Source: Oxalobacteraceae bacterium OTU3CINTB1
Lineage (GTDB): Bacteria; Pseudomonadota; Gammaproteobacteria; Burkholderiales; Burkholderiaceae_D
Length of the DNA: 64,000 nucleotides
Assembly: GCA_024123955.1 (NCBI GenBank)
Contig: CP099652.1
Coordinates: 1,612,001-1,676,000 of the forward strand
Reading direction: 5' to 3'
Below are positions 17,758 through 27,459 of this stretch, in pieces; within the stretch, counting starts at the first letter, position 1; every line of letters starts with the position of its first letter. The notes under the pieces are model-generated. The model saw only the letters and a program-made list of their open reading frames with translations. It had not been told where the DNA came from and did no database searches. The position numbers were made by a program, and so were the translations under genes.

Positions 17758-18945
17758 TTATTTGGCCGTCGGCGCTACAACTGCCGCCGGGCCGGCGGCG
17801 CGCGCGGGCGCGCCCTCGGCGACGACGTGTACCAGGTCGCCGTCGTTGAGGAAGCCGGCGCCGCGCAGCACCACCTGCATGTCGGCCGTCAGGCCGCCCT
17901 TGACCTCGATGCGCTCGCCCAGGCGGCGGCCCGGTTGCACCTTGATCTGACTGACCTTGCTGTCCGTGTTCAGGCGGAACACGAAGCTGAAGCCGTCGCG
18001 CACCACGATCGATTGCTGCGGCACGGTCAGCGCGTCGGATTTACCCAGCTCGAACTGTCCGCTGGCGAACATGCCGGCCTTGAACGGCGCCTCGCCGGCG
18101 CCGGCGTTGAGCGGCAGGTCCACATACACCAGCGCCGAGCGGGTTTGCAGGTCGACGGTCGGCGCGATCATGCGCACCTTGCCCGTCACTTCGCTGCCGT
18201 TGGCAGCCTTCACGATGGCCGGGGTGCCCGGCTTGAGGCTGCGCAGGTCGGCGGCCACCACTTCGGCGCGCCATTCCAGGCGGCCCTGGCGGATCATGCG
18301 GAACAATTCCGTGCCCGGCGCCGACACCGAACCGACGGTGGCGTTGGCGGTCCGGGCGGAGATGATGCCGCTGTCCGGCGCCACCACCCTGGTGTATTTG
18401 AGGCGCAGCTGCTGGTTCGCCAGCGCCGCCTTGGCCGAGGCGATGCGGGCGTTGGCGGTTTGCTCGGTGGTGTTGTACTGGCTGATTTGCTGGGCGCTCA
18501 GGGCGCCGGAGTTTTGCAGGGTGCGCGCGCGGGCGGCATTCGCCACGGCGTCGGCGGCGTTGGCCTCGGCTTCCTGCAGCGCGGCTTTCGACTGGGCGAT
18601 GTCGGCGTTGATGGTCTCCGCCGAGAACACGGCCAGCACGTCGCCGGCCTTGACGACGTCGCCGACGTTGACGCGCACCTCGGTCAGGCGCAAGCCGTTC
18701 GATTCGCTGCTGACGCTGGCTTCCTGCCAGGCGGCGACGTTGCCGTTGGCGGCCAGCTTGATCGGCGCGCTGGCGGTCGATGGCCTGGTGGTGGTCACGG
18801 TCAGCGCGGCTTTGGGGGCGTTGGCTTTCTTTTCATCGGCGGCCTGCGTGGCCGGCGAGTACATGGCCATGCCGACGCCGGCAACGACGAAGACTGCCAG
18901 CACGGCGATGGCGAGCGGTTTCAGATTGGTTTTCAGAGTTTTCAT
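17758..18945 (-). CDS. RND periplasmic adaptor (membrane-fusion protein)
   Basis: Periplasmic adaptor of 395 residues. An uncleaved anchor or signal (LAIAVLAVFVVAGVGMAMY) is followed by the barrel-sandwich strand VAAWQEASVSSESNGLRL, a short Ala-rich hairpin (about 110-185), the second lipoyl half RVVAPDSGIISARTA, a beta-barrel and the membrane-proximal domain (SIVVRDGFSFVFRL). There is no lipobox Cys, unlike AcrA. It connects the RND permease downstream to the outer-membrane factor upstream. The start ATG at 18945 is 21 bases from the upstream gene's stop. Confidence 0.94.
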   Translation of the reverse strand: MKTLKTNLKPLAIAVLAVFVVAGVGMAMYSPATQAADEKKANAPKAALTVTTTRPSTASAPIKLAANGNVAAWQEASVSSESNGLRLTEVRVNVGDVVKAGDVLAVFSAETINADIAQSKAALQEAEANAADAVANAARARTLQNSGALSAQQISQYNTTEQTANARIASAKAALANQQLRLKYTRVVAPDSGIISARTANATVGSVSAPGTELFRMIRQGRLEWRAEVVAADLRSLKPGTPAIVKAANGSEVTGKVRMIAPTVDLQTRSALVYVDLPLNAGAGEAPFKAGMFASGQFELGKSDALTVPQQSIVVRDGFSFVFRLNTDSKVSQIKVQPGRRLGERIEVKGGLTADMQVVLRGAGFLNDGDLVHVVAEGAPARAAGPAAVVAPTAK

Positions 18946-18966
18946 GATTGAACGAATAGGTTGTTT

Positions 18967-20454
18967 TTATTGGACGTTGGTGCCGCTGGCATTGGTGTTG
19001 GCAACCGCGGTGGCGACCGCCGGGGCGGCGCCGGCCGGCGCGCTCCAGCCGCCGCCGGCGGCGCGGTACAGCGACACCCAGGCGGCGCTGCGTTCGCGCT
19101 GCAAGTTGATGACGGTTTGCTCGGCGCCCAGGCGGGTGCGGCGCGCGTCCTCCAGTTCGAACAGGCTCGCCATGCCGTTCTTGTAGCGGTCTTCGACGGC
19201 GGTGAAATTGACGCGGTAGCCCTCCAACGCCGTCTGGGCATCGGTGGCGCGAGCGGCCGTGCCGTCCAGGTTGACCAGCGCCTGTTCCAGTTCGCTGACG
19301 GCCTGGCGCACGGTGGAGCGGTAGCTGGCGACGGCGGAGTCGTAGCGCGCGCCGGCCGCGTCGACGTTGGCGCGGCGCCGGCCGGCGTCGAAGATCGGCA
19401 CCGACACCGACAACGGACCGATGGTCCAGGTGTCGGTCTTGGTGTTCTCGCCGCCGGAGCGGAAGTTGGCGATCCCGACCGAACCGGATAAGGTCAGGCG
19501 CGGATAGCGCTGCGCCTGGGCGTTGCCCACTTCGGCGCTGGCGGCGGTCACTTCGCGTTCGGCGGTGAACACGTCCGGGCGCTGGTTCAAGGTGTTGGCC
19601 GGCAGCGCATTGATGGCCATGGCCATGGCCGGCGCCACCGCTTCGGACGCCGCCACGCCGTCGATCAACTTCCGGCGCAATTCCGCCTCCGGCAGCGCCG
19701 TGAGCGCCACCAGCACCTTGACGTTGATGTCGCAGGTGGCGCGCTGGGTCAGATAGCGGTTGTTGCCTTCGGCCGCGCTGGCGCGCGCCAACGCCAGATT
19801 GGCGGGCGATTCGAAGCCTGCGGTCGCGCTGAGCTCCGTCAGGCGCGCGGTGTCGGCGCGCGAGGCGGCATCCTGTTTGGCGACCGCCAGCAATTGTTCG
19901 CAGGCGCGCAGCGCGTAGTATTGGTTGGCCACTTCGGCGGCGACGGAGACGCGGGCGTCATGCCAGCCGGCGTGCGCGCTGTCGAGGCGCGCCTGCGCGG
20001 CGTCGCGGGTGGCGCGGTTGGCGCCGAAAACGTCGATCTCCCAGGATGTCTGCAAGGCCGCCTGCGAGGTGGTCCCCATCGGCAGCGACGATTGCTGGTT
20101 GGCGCGGCTGATGCTGCCCGTGCCGTCGAGCGTCGGCACCAGCGCGGCGCCGGCGGCCACGCGGTCGGCGCGCGACTGCGCAATGCGCGAGGCGGCCGAT
20201 GCCACCGTCGGGCTGACCGCCTGCGCCGATTCGATCAGCTGCACCAGCAGCGTGTCGCCCTGGTGGCGCCACCAGGTGGCCAGGTCGGCCTGGTTGCCGT
20301 TGTGAGGTAACTGCTGGTGCAACTGCGACGGCAGCGGCGCTTGCCACTGCTGTGGCGCCCGGGCGTCGACGTGCGGCGCCGGTGGCGTCAGGGCGCAGGC
20401 GCTGAGCGCCGTGGCGACGGCCAATGCCGCCGTCGCGCGTACGATAATCTTCAT
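18967..20454 (-). CDS. NodT-family outer-membrane efflux lipoprotein of the RND pump
   Basis: Outer-membrane channel of 495 residues. The signal ends in the lipobox LSACAL (Cys near 20). The two OEP repeats are marked by ASRIAQSRADRVAAG in the first half and LNQRPDVFTAEREV in the second, and WEIDVFGANRATRD is the typical equatorial motif. Its ATG overlaps the stop of the TetR gene (ATGA), so the regulator and pump genes are translated as one unit. It has about the same layout as the NodT protein at 11.3-12.7 kb but belongs to a different pump and shares little obvious sequence. Confidence 0.94.
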   Translation of the reverse strand: MKIIVRATAALAVATALSACALTPPAPHVDARAPQQWQAPLPSQLHQQLPHNGNQADLATWWRHQGDTLLVQLIESAQAVSPTVASAASRIAQSRADRVAAGAALVPTLDGTGSISRANQQSSLPMGTTSQAALQTSWEIDVFGANRATRDAAQARLDSAHAGWHDARVSVAAEVANQYYALRACEQLLAVAKQDAASRADTARLTELSATAGFESPANLALARASAAEGNNRYLTQRATCDINVKVLVALTALPEAELRRKLIDGVAASEAVAPAMAMAINALPANTLNQRPDVFTAEREVTAASAEVGNAQAQRYPRLTLSGSVGIANFRSGGENTKTDTWTIGPLSVSVPIFDAGRRRANVDAAGARYDSAVASYRSTVRQAVSELEQALVNLDGTAARATDAQTALEGYRVNFTAVEDRYKNGMASLFELEDARRTRLGAEQTVINLQRERSAAWVSLYRAAGGGWSAPAGAAPAVATAVANTNASGTNVQ

Positions 20455-21170
20455 GCTTTCCTTTGGAATCTAAGTTTTTCGGCGTTGAACAGCGCTTCGG
20501 CATAGTCGACCAGCCGTTCGCCCCACTCGGTTATCGCCTCCGGCGTGGACAACATGTGCGGGGTGATCGCATTGATGACGTCTTGGGAGATCAATAATTG
20601 TACGCAGAGGGCAGGAATCGAATAAGCCAGCCGGTGGACGTCGTCGGTGGCCTCGGCCAGGCCCAGATGGCGGCACAGCACCCCGACCAGCGCCAGGTGC
20701 TCGGGTTTGATGTTGTTTTCCACTTCCATCGCCCATAGCCCGGTGGGCTCGAGCATCTCGCGGAAGAACAGTCGCAACATCACGTCCGCCTCCTGCTTCT
20801 TGTTCAGCAGCGGGGCGATCATCTGGCCGTAGTAGCCTTCCAGCGCTTCGCGCAAGGTGAAATGCGGCTGGTCGAACGCGGCCACATTCCCTCCCGCCTC
20901 GGCGCACATAAAGCTGAAGCAGGCCTGGTACAGCCCCGCCTTGTCGCCGAAGTAGTAGCTGATGGCGGCGACGTTGGTGCCGGCCGCCTGGGCGATTTCG
21001 CGCGTCGAGGTTTTGGAAAATCCCTGCTGGCCGAACAGGCGCATCGCCGAGACCAGCAGGCGCTCGCGCGACTGCTCGCCATCGGAGCGTGGCTTGCGGA
21101 CGTCGTCCGCTGGCTGGCTGGCGGCGGCGGCCGTGATGGGGGCTGTGGGGGAGGGGGCTTTAGTGTTCAT
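20451..21170 (-). CDS. TetR-family regulator of the RND efflux operon
   Basis: DNA-binding repressor of 239 residues. A disordered Ala/Pro-rich leader of about 30 residues precedes the TetR helix-turn-helix (about 33-80: RLFGQQGFSKTSTREIAQAA then GTNVAAISYYFGDKAGLY). The C-terminal ligand domain resembles the CerR/DUF1956 group (YYGQMIAPLLNKKQ...FREMLEPTG). It is the first gene of its own operon and overlaps the next gene by four bases, so it most likely represses itself and the pump and is released by a pump substrate. A double inverted repeat 24 bases upstream of its start is a plausible binding site. Confidence 0.93.
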   Translation of the reverse strand: MNTKAPSPTAPITAAAASQPADDVRKPRSDGEQSRERLLVSAMRLFGQQGFSKTSTREIAQAAGTNVAAISYYFGDKAGLYQACFSFMCAEAGGNVAAFDQPHFTLREALEGYYGQMIAPLLNKKQEADVMLRLFFREMLEPTGLWAMEVENNIKPEHLALVGVLCRHLGLAEATDDVHRLAYSIPALCVQLLISQDVINAITPHMLSTPEAITEWGERLVDYAEALFNAEKLRFQRKA

Positions 21171-21193
21171 GGCGCGATTACATCACATAACTC

Positions 21194-21227
21194 AAACAAA
21201 TGATATAACTAAATCGTTTGTTTAGTT
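21194..21227. promoter_or_regulatory. Overlapping TetR-type operators
   Basis: Two interleaved inverted repeats lie just upstream of the tetR-like start: AACTAAA-N7-TTTAGTT (21207-21227, perfect 7-bp arms) and AAACAAATGAT-N8-ATCGTTTGTTT (21194-21223, 10 of 11 bp matched). The region is AT-rich in a GC-rich setting, as expected for an autoregulated promoter. Binding is inferred. Confidence 0.6.
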
Positions 21228-21298
21228 TAGTGATGAGGTATCGCAGTGCAGCAGAGCTAGCGCATCGACAACTCTTCGGCAAACACCAAAAAAAGGGC

Positions 21299-21330
21299 AA
21301 AAAAAAGCCCGCGACCGTGAGGTGGCGGGC
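21299..21330 (-). terminator. Intrinsic terminator of the receiver-kinase gene
   Basis: Read on the minus strand: stem GCCCGC/GCGGGC (21325-21330 with 21307-21312) with further internal pairing, then a run of eight T. It lies downstream of the kinase gene at 21456-22808 and insulates the tetR-efflux operon. The remaining bases of the 285-bp gap show nothing recognisable. Confidence 0.75.
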
Positions 21331-21455
21331 TGAATTCCAATGTTCAGCGAACGGTTGGAGGAGACAGTTCCAATATATCCCGATTTATGTTGCGGTGCAA
21401 TACGGTAGAAATACTGTGTTTTTGTTGCCACACCGCATAACTCAGCAGTTCCGCG

Positions 21456-22808
<1,353 letters not shown>

Positions 22809-22856
22809 AGACGACCCTCCTGATTGCTGTATTTAGCTGATGTGACTATATCGGAT

Positions 22857-23621
22857 TTAGCCCTGAAGCAGGGGATTTTCCTGTCCCTGGAAACCGCCCG
22901 CGCGCCAGGTCAGCACCAGCGTATCACGGTGGCCATGCCCGGACAGCGGCTGGATCGGCGTCGATTCGTGGATCACGGTGGCGTCGTCGAGCAGCAGCAT
23001 GGTCCACGGCGCGGTCATCGTGAAGCGTTTACCGTTCGGTCCATCGGCTTCAAAGATGCGAGTCTCTCCGCCCTTGATGCCGGCGCGCGCGATCAGGATC
23101 ACGGCGACGAAATCGACGCCGTCGCGGTGCGCGCCTTCCGGGGTCGGGCGGCCGATGCCGTCGGTGGTGTCGATGCGGAACTGGTGTGCCTCCACGTACC
23201 ACGGCTTGCCCACGTGGGCGTCGCCGCGCGCGGCGGCGCATACCTGGCCGATCGCCGCCACCAGCGCTTTCCAGGCCGGCTGCGCCACGGTTTCCGGCAG
23301 CATCGGCTCGAACAGGCGGTTCATGCCGCCGTGCAGGGCGTTGTACTCGAGCGGCTGCCAGTGGGCGCGGTGCGCCGTCTGCGTCAGTTGGGCGCCGTCC
23401 TGCACGAAGCACGAATGGCGGCGGCGCCGATAGCGCCCGCCGTCCTTCAGATAGTTATCCAGCTCCAGCGCGTCCCAGGCGGGAATGAGCGCATTGAGCT
23501 CGGCGATCGGCACGCCGGCCAACGCGGCCACATCGTCCGGCGCCAGCAAGGCGTAGCCGGCGCCGCGCAGCGCCGCCACGGTGTCGCCGGGCGGCGTAAA
23601 AATCGGGGCGGAGGTGGTCAT
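22857..23621 (-). CDS. 2OG-Fe(II) dioxygenase family protein (PF10014 type)
   Basis: Predicted iron(II)/2-oxoglutarate-dependent hydroxylase of 254 residues, cytosolic. The facial triad is seen as His and Asp in [13 protein letters not shown] (about 183-186) and a distal His in [12 protein letters not shown] (about 220). The 2-oxoglutarate-binding basic residue is probably in [10 protein letters not shown]. Family members hydroxylate free amino acids such as L-isoleucine, but the substrate cannot be inferred here. The OhrR-like gene is four bases upstream on the same strand, so the two are very likely one operon. That is unusual, because OhrR genes normally pair with ohr. Confidence 0.88.
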   Translation of the reverse strand: MTTSAPIFTPPGDTVAALRGAGYALLAPDDVAALAGVPIAELNALIPAWDALELDNYLKDGGRYRRRRHSCFVQDGAQLTQTAHRAHWQPLEYNALHGGMNRLFEPMLPETVAQPAWKALVAAIGQVCAAARGDAHVGKPWYVEAHQFRIDTTDGIGRPTPEGAHRDGVDFVAVILIARAGIKGGETRIFEADGPNGKRFTMTAPWTMLLLDDATVIHESTPIQPLSGHGHRDTLVLTWRAGGFQGQENPLLQG

Positions 23622-23625
23622 GCGC

Positions 23626-24096
23626 TCAGCCGGCCGAGGCCATCAGGCTGGCGCGCAACGCGTCGAGCTGCTGCTTCATGCCGACCACCTCGTCCAGGGT
23701 GCACTTGGTCGCTTGCAGGATCGAAGGCGGCAGCTTGGCGGCCTCGTGGCGCAGCGCGTCGCCCTGCGGCGTGAGCGTGATGATGACTTGGCGCTCGTCG
23801 CTGGCGGCGCGGGTGCGGGTCAGCAATTCGGCCTGCTCCATGCGCTTGAGCAGCGGCGTCAAGGTGGCCGAATCGAGGAACAGGCGTTCGCCCACTTCCG
23901 AGACGGTCAGCTCGTTTTTCTCCCACAGCACCATCATGACGAGGTACTGCGAGTAGGTCAGGCCCAGTCCGCGCAACAGCTTGCGATAGATTTTACTCAT
24001 CGCCAGCGATGTCGAATAGAGCGCAAAGCACAGCTGCCCGTCCAGCTGCGGTACGGCGGCTGCCGTGGTGTCGTCGGGGTGTTTTTTCGTGTTCAT
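23626..24096 (-). CDS. MarR-family regulator, OhrR-like
   Basis: Winged-helix repressor of 156 residues. The N-terminal helix carries [18 protein letters not shown], which includes the single reactive Cys (about residue 23) and the Tyr residues that sense organic hydroperoxides in OhrR. The recognition helix [17 protein letters not shown] and wing [16 protein letters not shown] follow. No Ohr peroxidase gene is adjacent; instead it is directly upstream of a 2OG-Fe dioxygenase on the same strand. The start ATG lies 25 bases from a candidate operator. Peroxide sensing is inferred from the Cys context. Confidence 0.88.
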   Translation of the reverse strand: MNTKKHPDDTTAAAVPQLDGQLCFALYSTSLAMSKIYRKLLRGLGLTYSQYLVMMVLWEKNELTVSEVGERLFLDSATLTPLLKRMEQAELLTRTRAASDERQVIITLTPQGDALRHEAAKLPPSILQATKCTLDEVVGMKQQLDALRASLMASAG

Positions 24097-24120
24097 GCTT
24101 CCATTATGGGTAGTGCGCTA

Positions 24121-24144
24121 TACAATTGCAAGCGATTGCGTGTA
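24121..24144. promoter_or_regulatory. Candidate OhrR operator
   Basis: The segment begins TACAATTGCAA and ends TTGCGTGTA, an imperfect palindrome with TACA/TGTA ends and an inner CAAT...ATTG pair. The TACAATT half-site resembles OhrR/MarR boxes. It sits 25 bases upstream of the ohrR-like start and could also affect the divergent HD-GYP gene. Confidence 0.45.
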
Positions 24145-24279
24145 AAAAAATGTTGGGGGCAGAATAGGCTGGAGATTAGGCTAGTTATTCGGCCCCACTC
24201 AGTTATGATTGAGTCGGATGCTGCGCGGACCAGCAAGCGACAGCGGTTGTATACGACCAAACCGGGGGAGTAGCGGTAC

Positions 24280-25407
24280 ATGAACGTCAAAAAAGCCATC
24301 GTATTGATCGTTGACGAGGCTTCGGACAGTCTGATCGAGATGCATAGCCTGTTGCAGAAACAGTACGAAATCCGGCTGGCCAACAGCGGCCGGGCGGCGC
24401 TGTCGGTGATGCAGCAGGTGCCGCGCCCGCATCTGGTTGTGCTGGACACGGCGCTGCCCGACATCGACGGCTACACCGTCTGCCAGCAGCTCAAATCGAA
24501 TCCCGACACCGCCGACATTCCGGTGATCTTCCTGCAGACGGCGTCCGAGGATGACCAGGAGCGCGCCCTGATGGAGGGCGGCGCCGACGTCGTCGTCAAG
24601 CCGGTGGTCGGCGACGTGTTGCGCGCGCGCGTCGACACCCACCTGCAGCTGCGCCACTCGCGCGAGCTGCTTAAGCAGCAGCGCAACCTGCTCGAACACG
24701 TGGTCGAGGAAGTCACGCTGGAGCTGAGCCAGATGCTCGACGCGATGATCTGGGCGCTGGCGTCGCTGGCCGAGACGCGCGAATACGAGACCCCCAACCA
24801 CCTGCGCCGCGTGCAGCACTACGTGGTCGCGCTGGCGCGCCAGCTGCAGGGGCACAAGCGCTTTTCCGAGGAACTCAGCGACGCCAACATCAAATCGCTG
24901 TACAAGGCCGCGCCGCTGCACGACATCGGCAAGGTGTCGATCCCCGACGCCATCCTGCTCAAGCCGGACCGCCTGACCGAGGCCGAATTCTCCGTCATGA
25001 AAATGCACACGGTGTACGGGCGCGACGCCATCGTCAACGTCGAAAACCACCTCGGCTACACCAACACCTTCCTGCGCTACGCGCGCGAGATCACCTATTC
25101 GCACCAGGAGAAGTACGACGGCTCCGGCTATCCGGAAGGCCTGGCCGGCGAGGCGATACCGATGTCGGCGCGGCTGATGGCGGTGGCCGACGTCTACGAC
25201 GCGCTTATTTCCAAGCGGGTCTACAAGCCCGCCTTCACCCATGAGACGGCGATGGAGATGATACGCCAGGCCAGCGGCGAGCATTTCGATCCCGACGTGG
25301 TGGACGCGATGCTGACGGCCGAGGAGGAATTCATGGCCATCGCCGAGCGCTATAGCGACAGCCCGGGCGACGAGGGCGGCGACTCGCTGCCGTTCGTCGA
25401 GACCTGA
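24280..25407 (+). CDS. Response regulator with HD-GYP c-di-GMP phosphodiesterase
   Basis: Two-component output protein of 375 residues that should hydrolyse cyclic di-GMP. The receiver (1-125) has VDEASD, phospho-acceptor Asp56 in LVVLDTALPDIDG and Lys in VVVKPV. A coiled helix leads to the HD-GYP domain (about 150-345) with the metal-binding HD in APLHDIGKVSIPD and the GYP loop SHQEKYDGSGYPEGL. Both signature motifs are intact, so it is likely active. The start ATG 24280 has GGGGGAG nine bases upstream. The CHASE kinase starts 12 bases after its stop, so the two probably form a co-transcribed sensor/effector pair. Confidence 0.95.
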   Translation: MNVKKAIVLIVDEASDSLIEMHSLLQKQYEIRLANSGRAALSVMQQVPRPHLVVLDTALPDIDGYTVCQQLKSNPDTADIPVIFLQTASEDDQERALMEGGADVVVKPVVGDVLRARVDTHLQLRHSRELLKQQRNLLEHVVEEVTLELSQMLDAMIWALASLAETREYETPNHLRRVQHYVVALARQLQGHKRFSEELSDANIKSLYKAAPLHDIGKVSIPDAILLKPDRLTEAEFSVMKMHTVYGRDAIVNVENHLGYTNTFLRYAREITYSHQEKYDGSGYPEGLAGEAIPMSARLMAVADVYDALISKRVYKPAFTHETAMEMIRQASGEHFDPDVVDAMLTAEEEFMAIAERYSDSPGDEGGDSLPFVET

Positions 25408-25419
25408 CCCGGGACCGAC

Positions 25420-27324
25420 ATGCGCTCGCGCGGCTTACTGGCTTTCGCCATCGGCATATGCGTGACAATCGGCATTTGCTACGTGGTGGCGACCGAGCAG
25501 CGCGCGCAGGTGCGGGCCAACTTCCAGCGCGACGCCGACAAGGTCACGCGCGACACCGAGGTGCGGCTGCAGACCTACTTCGACATGCTGCTTAGTATCA
25601 AAGGCATGTACGCGCTGGACAACCGCATCGACCGCGCCGGTTTCAACCGCTTCATCCGCGAGCTCAAACTGGACCGGCGCTACCCCGGCTTCCAGGCGAT
25701 CCAGTTCGTGCGGGTGGTGCCGGAACAGCGGCTGCCCGCGTTCACCGAGTCGGTGCGGGGCGACACCAGCGTCGATCCGCGCGGCTATCCGGCGTTCCAC
25801 GTCCATCCGGCCAGCCGGCGCCCGGTCCACTACATCATCGAATACACCGAGCCGCTCAAGGGCAACGAGAATGCCTTCGGCCTCGATCTGGCGACGCTGC
25901 CGCTGCATTTGAAGTCGCTGGAGATGGCGCGCGACAGCGGCGACATCGTCGCCACCGAGCGCATCACGCTGGTGCAGGACAACAGCGGCGAGCCGGCTTT
26001 CGTGGCGCGCGCGGCGGTCTTCCGCAACGGCATGCCGATCCAGACAGCCGAGCAGCGCGACGCGGCGCTGGTGGGATTCGTCGCCATCGTCTTCCGCGTC
26101 AACACCCTGATGCGCGAAGTGATCGACGCGCCCTTGCTCGAGCATCTGCACGTGCGGATCGAGGACAGCGGATACGGCGGCAAGGCCATGCCGCCCGCCT
26201 CGGGCGACAAACTGTTGTACGACAGCGACGGCAAGGTCGATGCCATCGAGCCGGCCAAATTGCTGCCGCTGGATTTAACGTCGGTGAAGGTGCTGCCGGT
26301 CGGCCATCGCCGCTGGCTGATGCGCTTCCACGGCCACGAGGGTTCGCGCTACGGCAGTTCGTCGATGCCGGTGCTGCTGATCGGCGTGGCGGGATTCATC
26401 ATCAGCGCCTTGATCGCGGCGCTGCTGGTGTCGGCGCGGCGCCTGACCGACACCAAGCACGGGCTGGAACACAGTCTGGCGGAGCTGGAGCGGCAAAAGA
26501 GCAACGTCGAGCAGGCGCGCAGCGACCTGGCGTCGGTGGTGCAGACGCTCAAGCAGGCGCAAACCAACCTGGTGACGGCCGAGAAGATGGCGGCGCTGGG
26601 CGCGCTGGTGGCCGGCGTCGCCCACGAACTGAATACGCCGATCGGCAACAGCCTGCTGACGGCCAGCGCGTTGAGCGACATGGTGCGCGATTTCGAACGG
26701 CGCCTGGCGGCCGACGGCGGCCTGAAACGCTCGGCGCTGGAGGCGCACCTGGCCGAGGCGCGCAAGGCCTGCGACATCATGAACCACTCGTTGACGCGTG
26801 CCGCCGATCTGATCACGTCGTTCAAGCAGGTGGCGGTGGACCAGGCCAGCGGCCAGCGGCGCACCTTCCGTCTGGAGGAGGTGGTGCGCGACACGCTGGC
26901 GACTTACGCCACGCAGCTGCGGCGACACGCATGCGAGGTCGTTGTCGACGTGCCGCAGGATCTGGAGTTCGATTCCTATCCGGGCAGTTTGGGCCAGGTG
27001 CTGAGCAACTTGATCGGCAACGCGCTGCTGCACGGTTTCGACGGGCGGGATTGTGGCGCCATCCATATCAGGGCGCGTCGCAGCGCCGAGGGCTCGGCGA
27101 CGCTGGAATTCCGCGACGACGGCGTCGGCATGACGTCCGGCACGCTGCACAAGATCTTCGATCCGTTCTTCACCACCAAACTGGGGCAGGGCGGATCGGG
27201 ACTGGGGATGAATATCGTTTATAACATTGTCACCGGGGTGTTGCGGGGGACGATCAGGGTGGAGGCGGAGCCGGGGAAGGGGACTTGCGTGACGTTGGAG
27301 TTGCCGGTCGATCCGCCACGGTGA
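25420..27324 (+). CDS. CHASE-domain membrane histidine kinase
   Basis: Sensor kinase of 634 residues. One membrane helix at 4-24 and a second at about 308-330 (VLLIGVAGFIISALIAALLV) enclose a periplasmic CHASE domain with the motif LKLDRRYPGFQAIQFVRVVP. A coiled coil follows, then an H-box AGVAHELNTPIGNSLLT of the type found in NtrY/FixL-like kinases. The HATPase has NLIGNALLHGF, DDGVGM and GSGLGMNIV. CHASE domains bind small ligands such as cytokinin-like or other adenine compounds, but the ligand here is unknown. It directly follows the HD-GYP regulator, its probable partner. No receiver is fused. Confidence 0.93.
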   Translation: MRSRGLLAFAIGICVTIGICYVVATEQRAQVRANFQRDADKVTRDTEVRLQTYFDMLLSIKGMYALDNRIDRAGFNRFIRELKLDRRYPGFQAIQFVRVVPEQRLPAFTESVRGDTSVDPRGYPAFHVHPASRRPVHYIIEYTEPLKGNENAFGLDLATLPLHLKSLEMARDSGDIVATERITLVQDNSGEPAFVARAAVFRNGMPIQTAEQRDAALVGFVAIVFRVNTLMREVIDAPLLEHLHVRIEDSGYGGKAMPPASGDKLLYDSDGKVDAIEPAKLLPLDLTSVKVLPVGHRRWLMRFHGHEGSRYGSSSMPVLLIGVAGFIISALIAALLVSARRLTDTKHGLEHSLAELERQKSNVEQARSDLASVVQTLKQAQTNLVTAEKMAALGALVAGVAHELNTPIGNSLLTASALSDMVRDFERRLAADGGLKRSALEAHLAEARKACDIMNHSLTRAADLITSFKQVAVDQASGQRRTFRLEEVVRDTLATYATQLRRHACEVVVDVPQDLEFDSYPGSLGQVLSNLIGNALLHGFDGRDCGAIHIRARRSAEGSATLEFRDDGVGMTSGTLHKIFDPFFTTKLGQGGSGLGMNIVYNIVTGVLRGTIRVEAEPGKGTCVTLELPVDPPR

Positions 27325-27355
27325 CAGGCCGGCGGTTCCTCAATTTCCAATAACT

Positions 27356-27454
27356 CCGGGGTCAGGTCCACCAATTCTACACGTGCTGATCCGTTAAGCG
27401 ACTTGGAACCCGGATACAGTCGGGGTCGTGTAGAAATGGTGGACCTGACCCCGG
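27356..27454. repeat. Palindromic REP-like element (GGGGTCAGGTCCACC type)
   Basis: Two 28-bp arms (27356-27383 and 27427-27454) match at 27 of 28 positions and enclose a 43-base centre. The arm core is GGGGTCAGGTCCACC. It sits between two converging genes (CHASE kinase and sugar isomerase) and would fold as a long hairpin on either strand, so it may act as a two-way terminator. No REP-associated transposase is in the window. It is unrelated to the 96-bp repeat family elsewhere in the window. Confidence 0.85.
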
Positions 27455-27459
27455 ATTAC

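Noticed and set aside
11272..20454. Recent duplication of the two NodT-type outer-membrane factors
   Set aside because: Both share family motifs only; signal peptides, lengths and most sequence differ, and they belong to different pump types.
21301..21380. Possible tRNA or small RNA near 21.3 kb
   Set aside because: The stem is followed by a T-run on the minus strand, so it is a terminator; no cloverleaf can be drawn.
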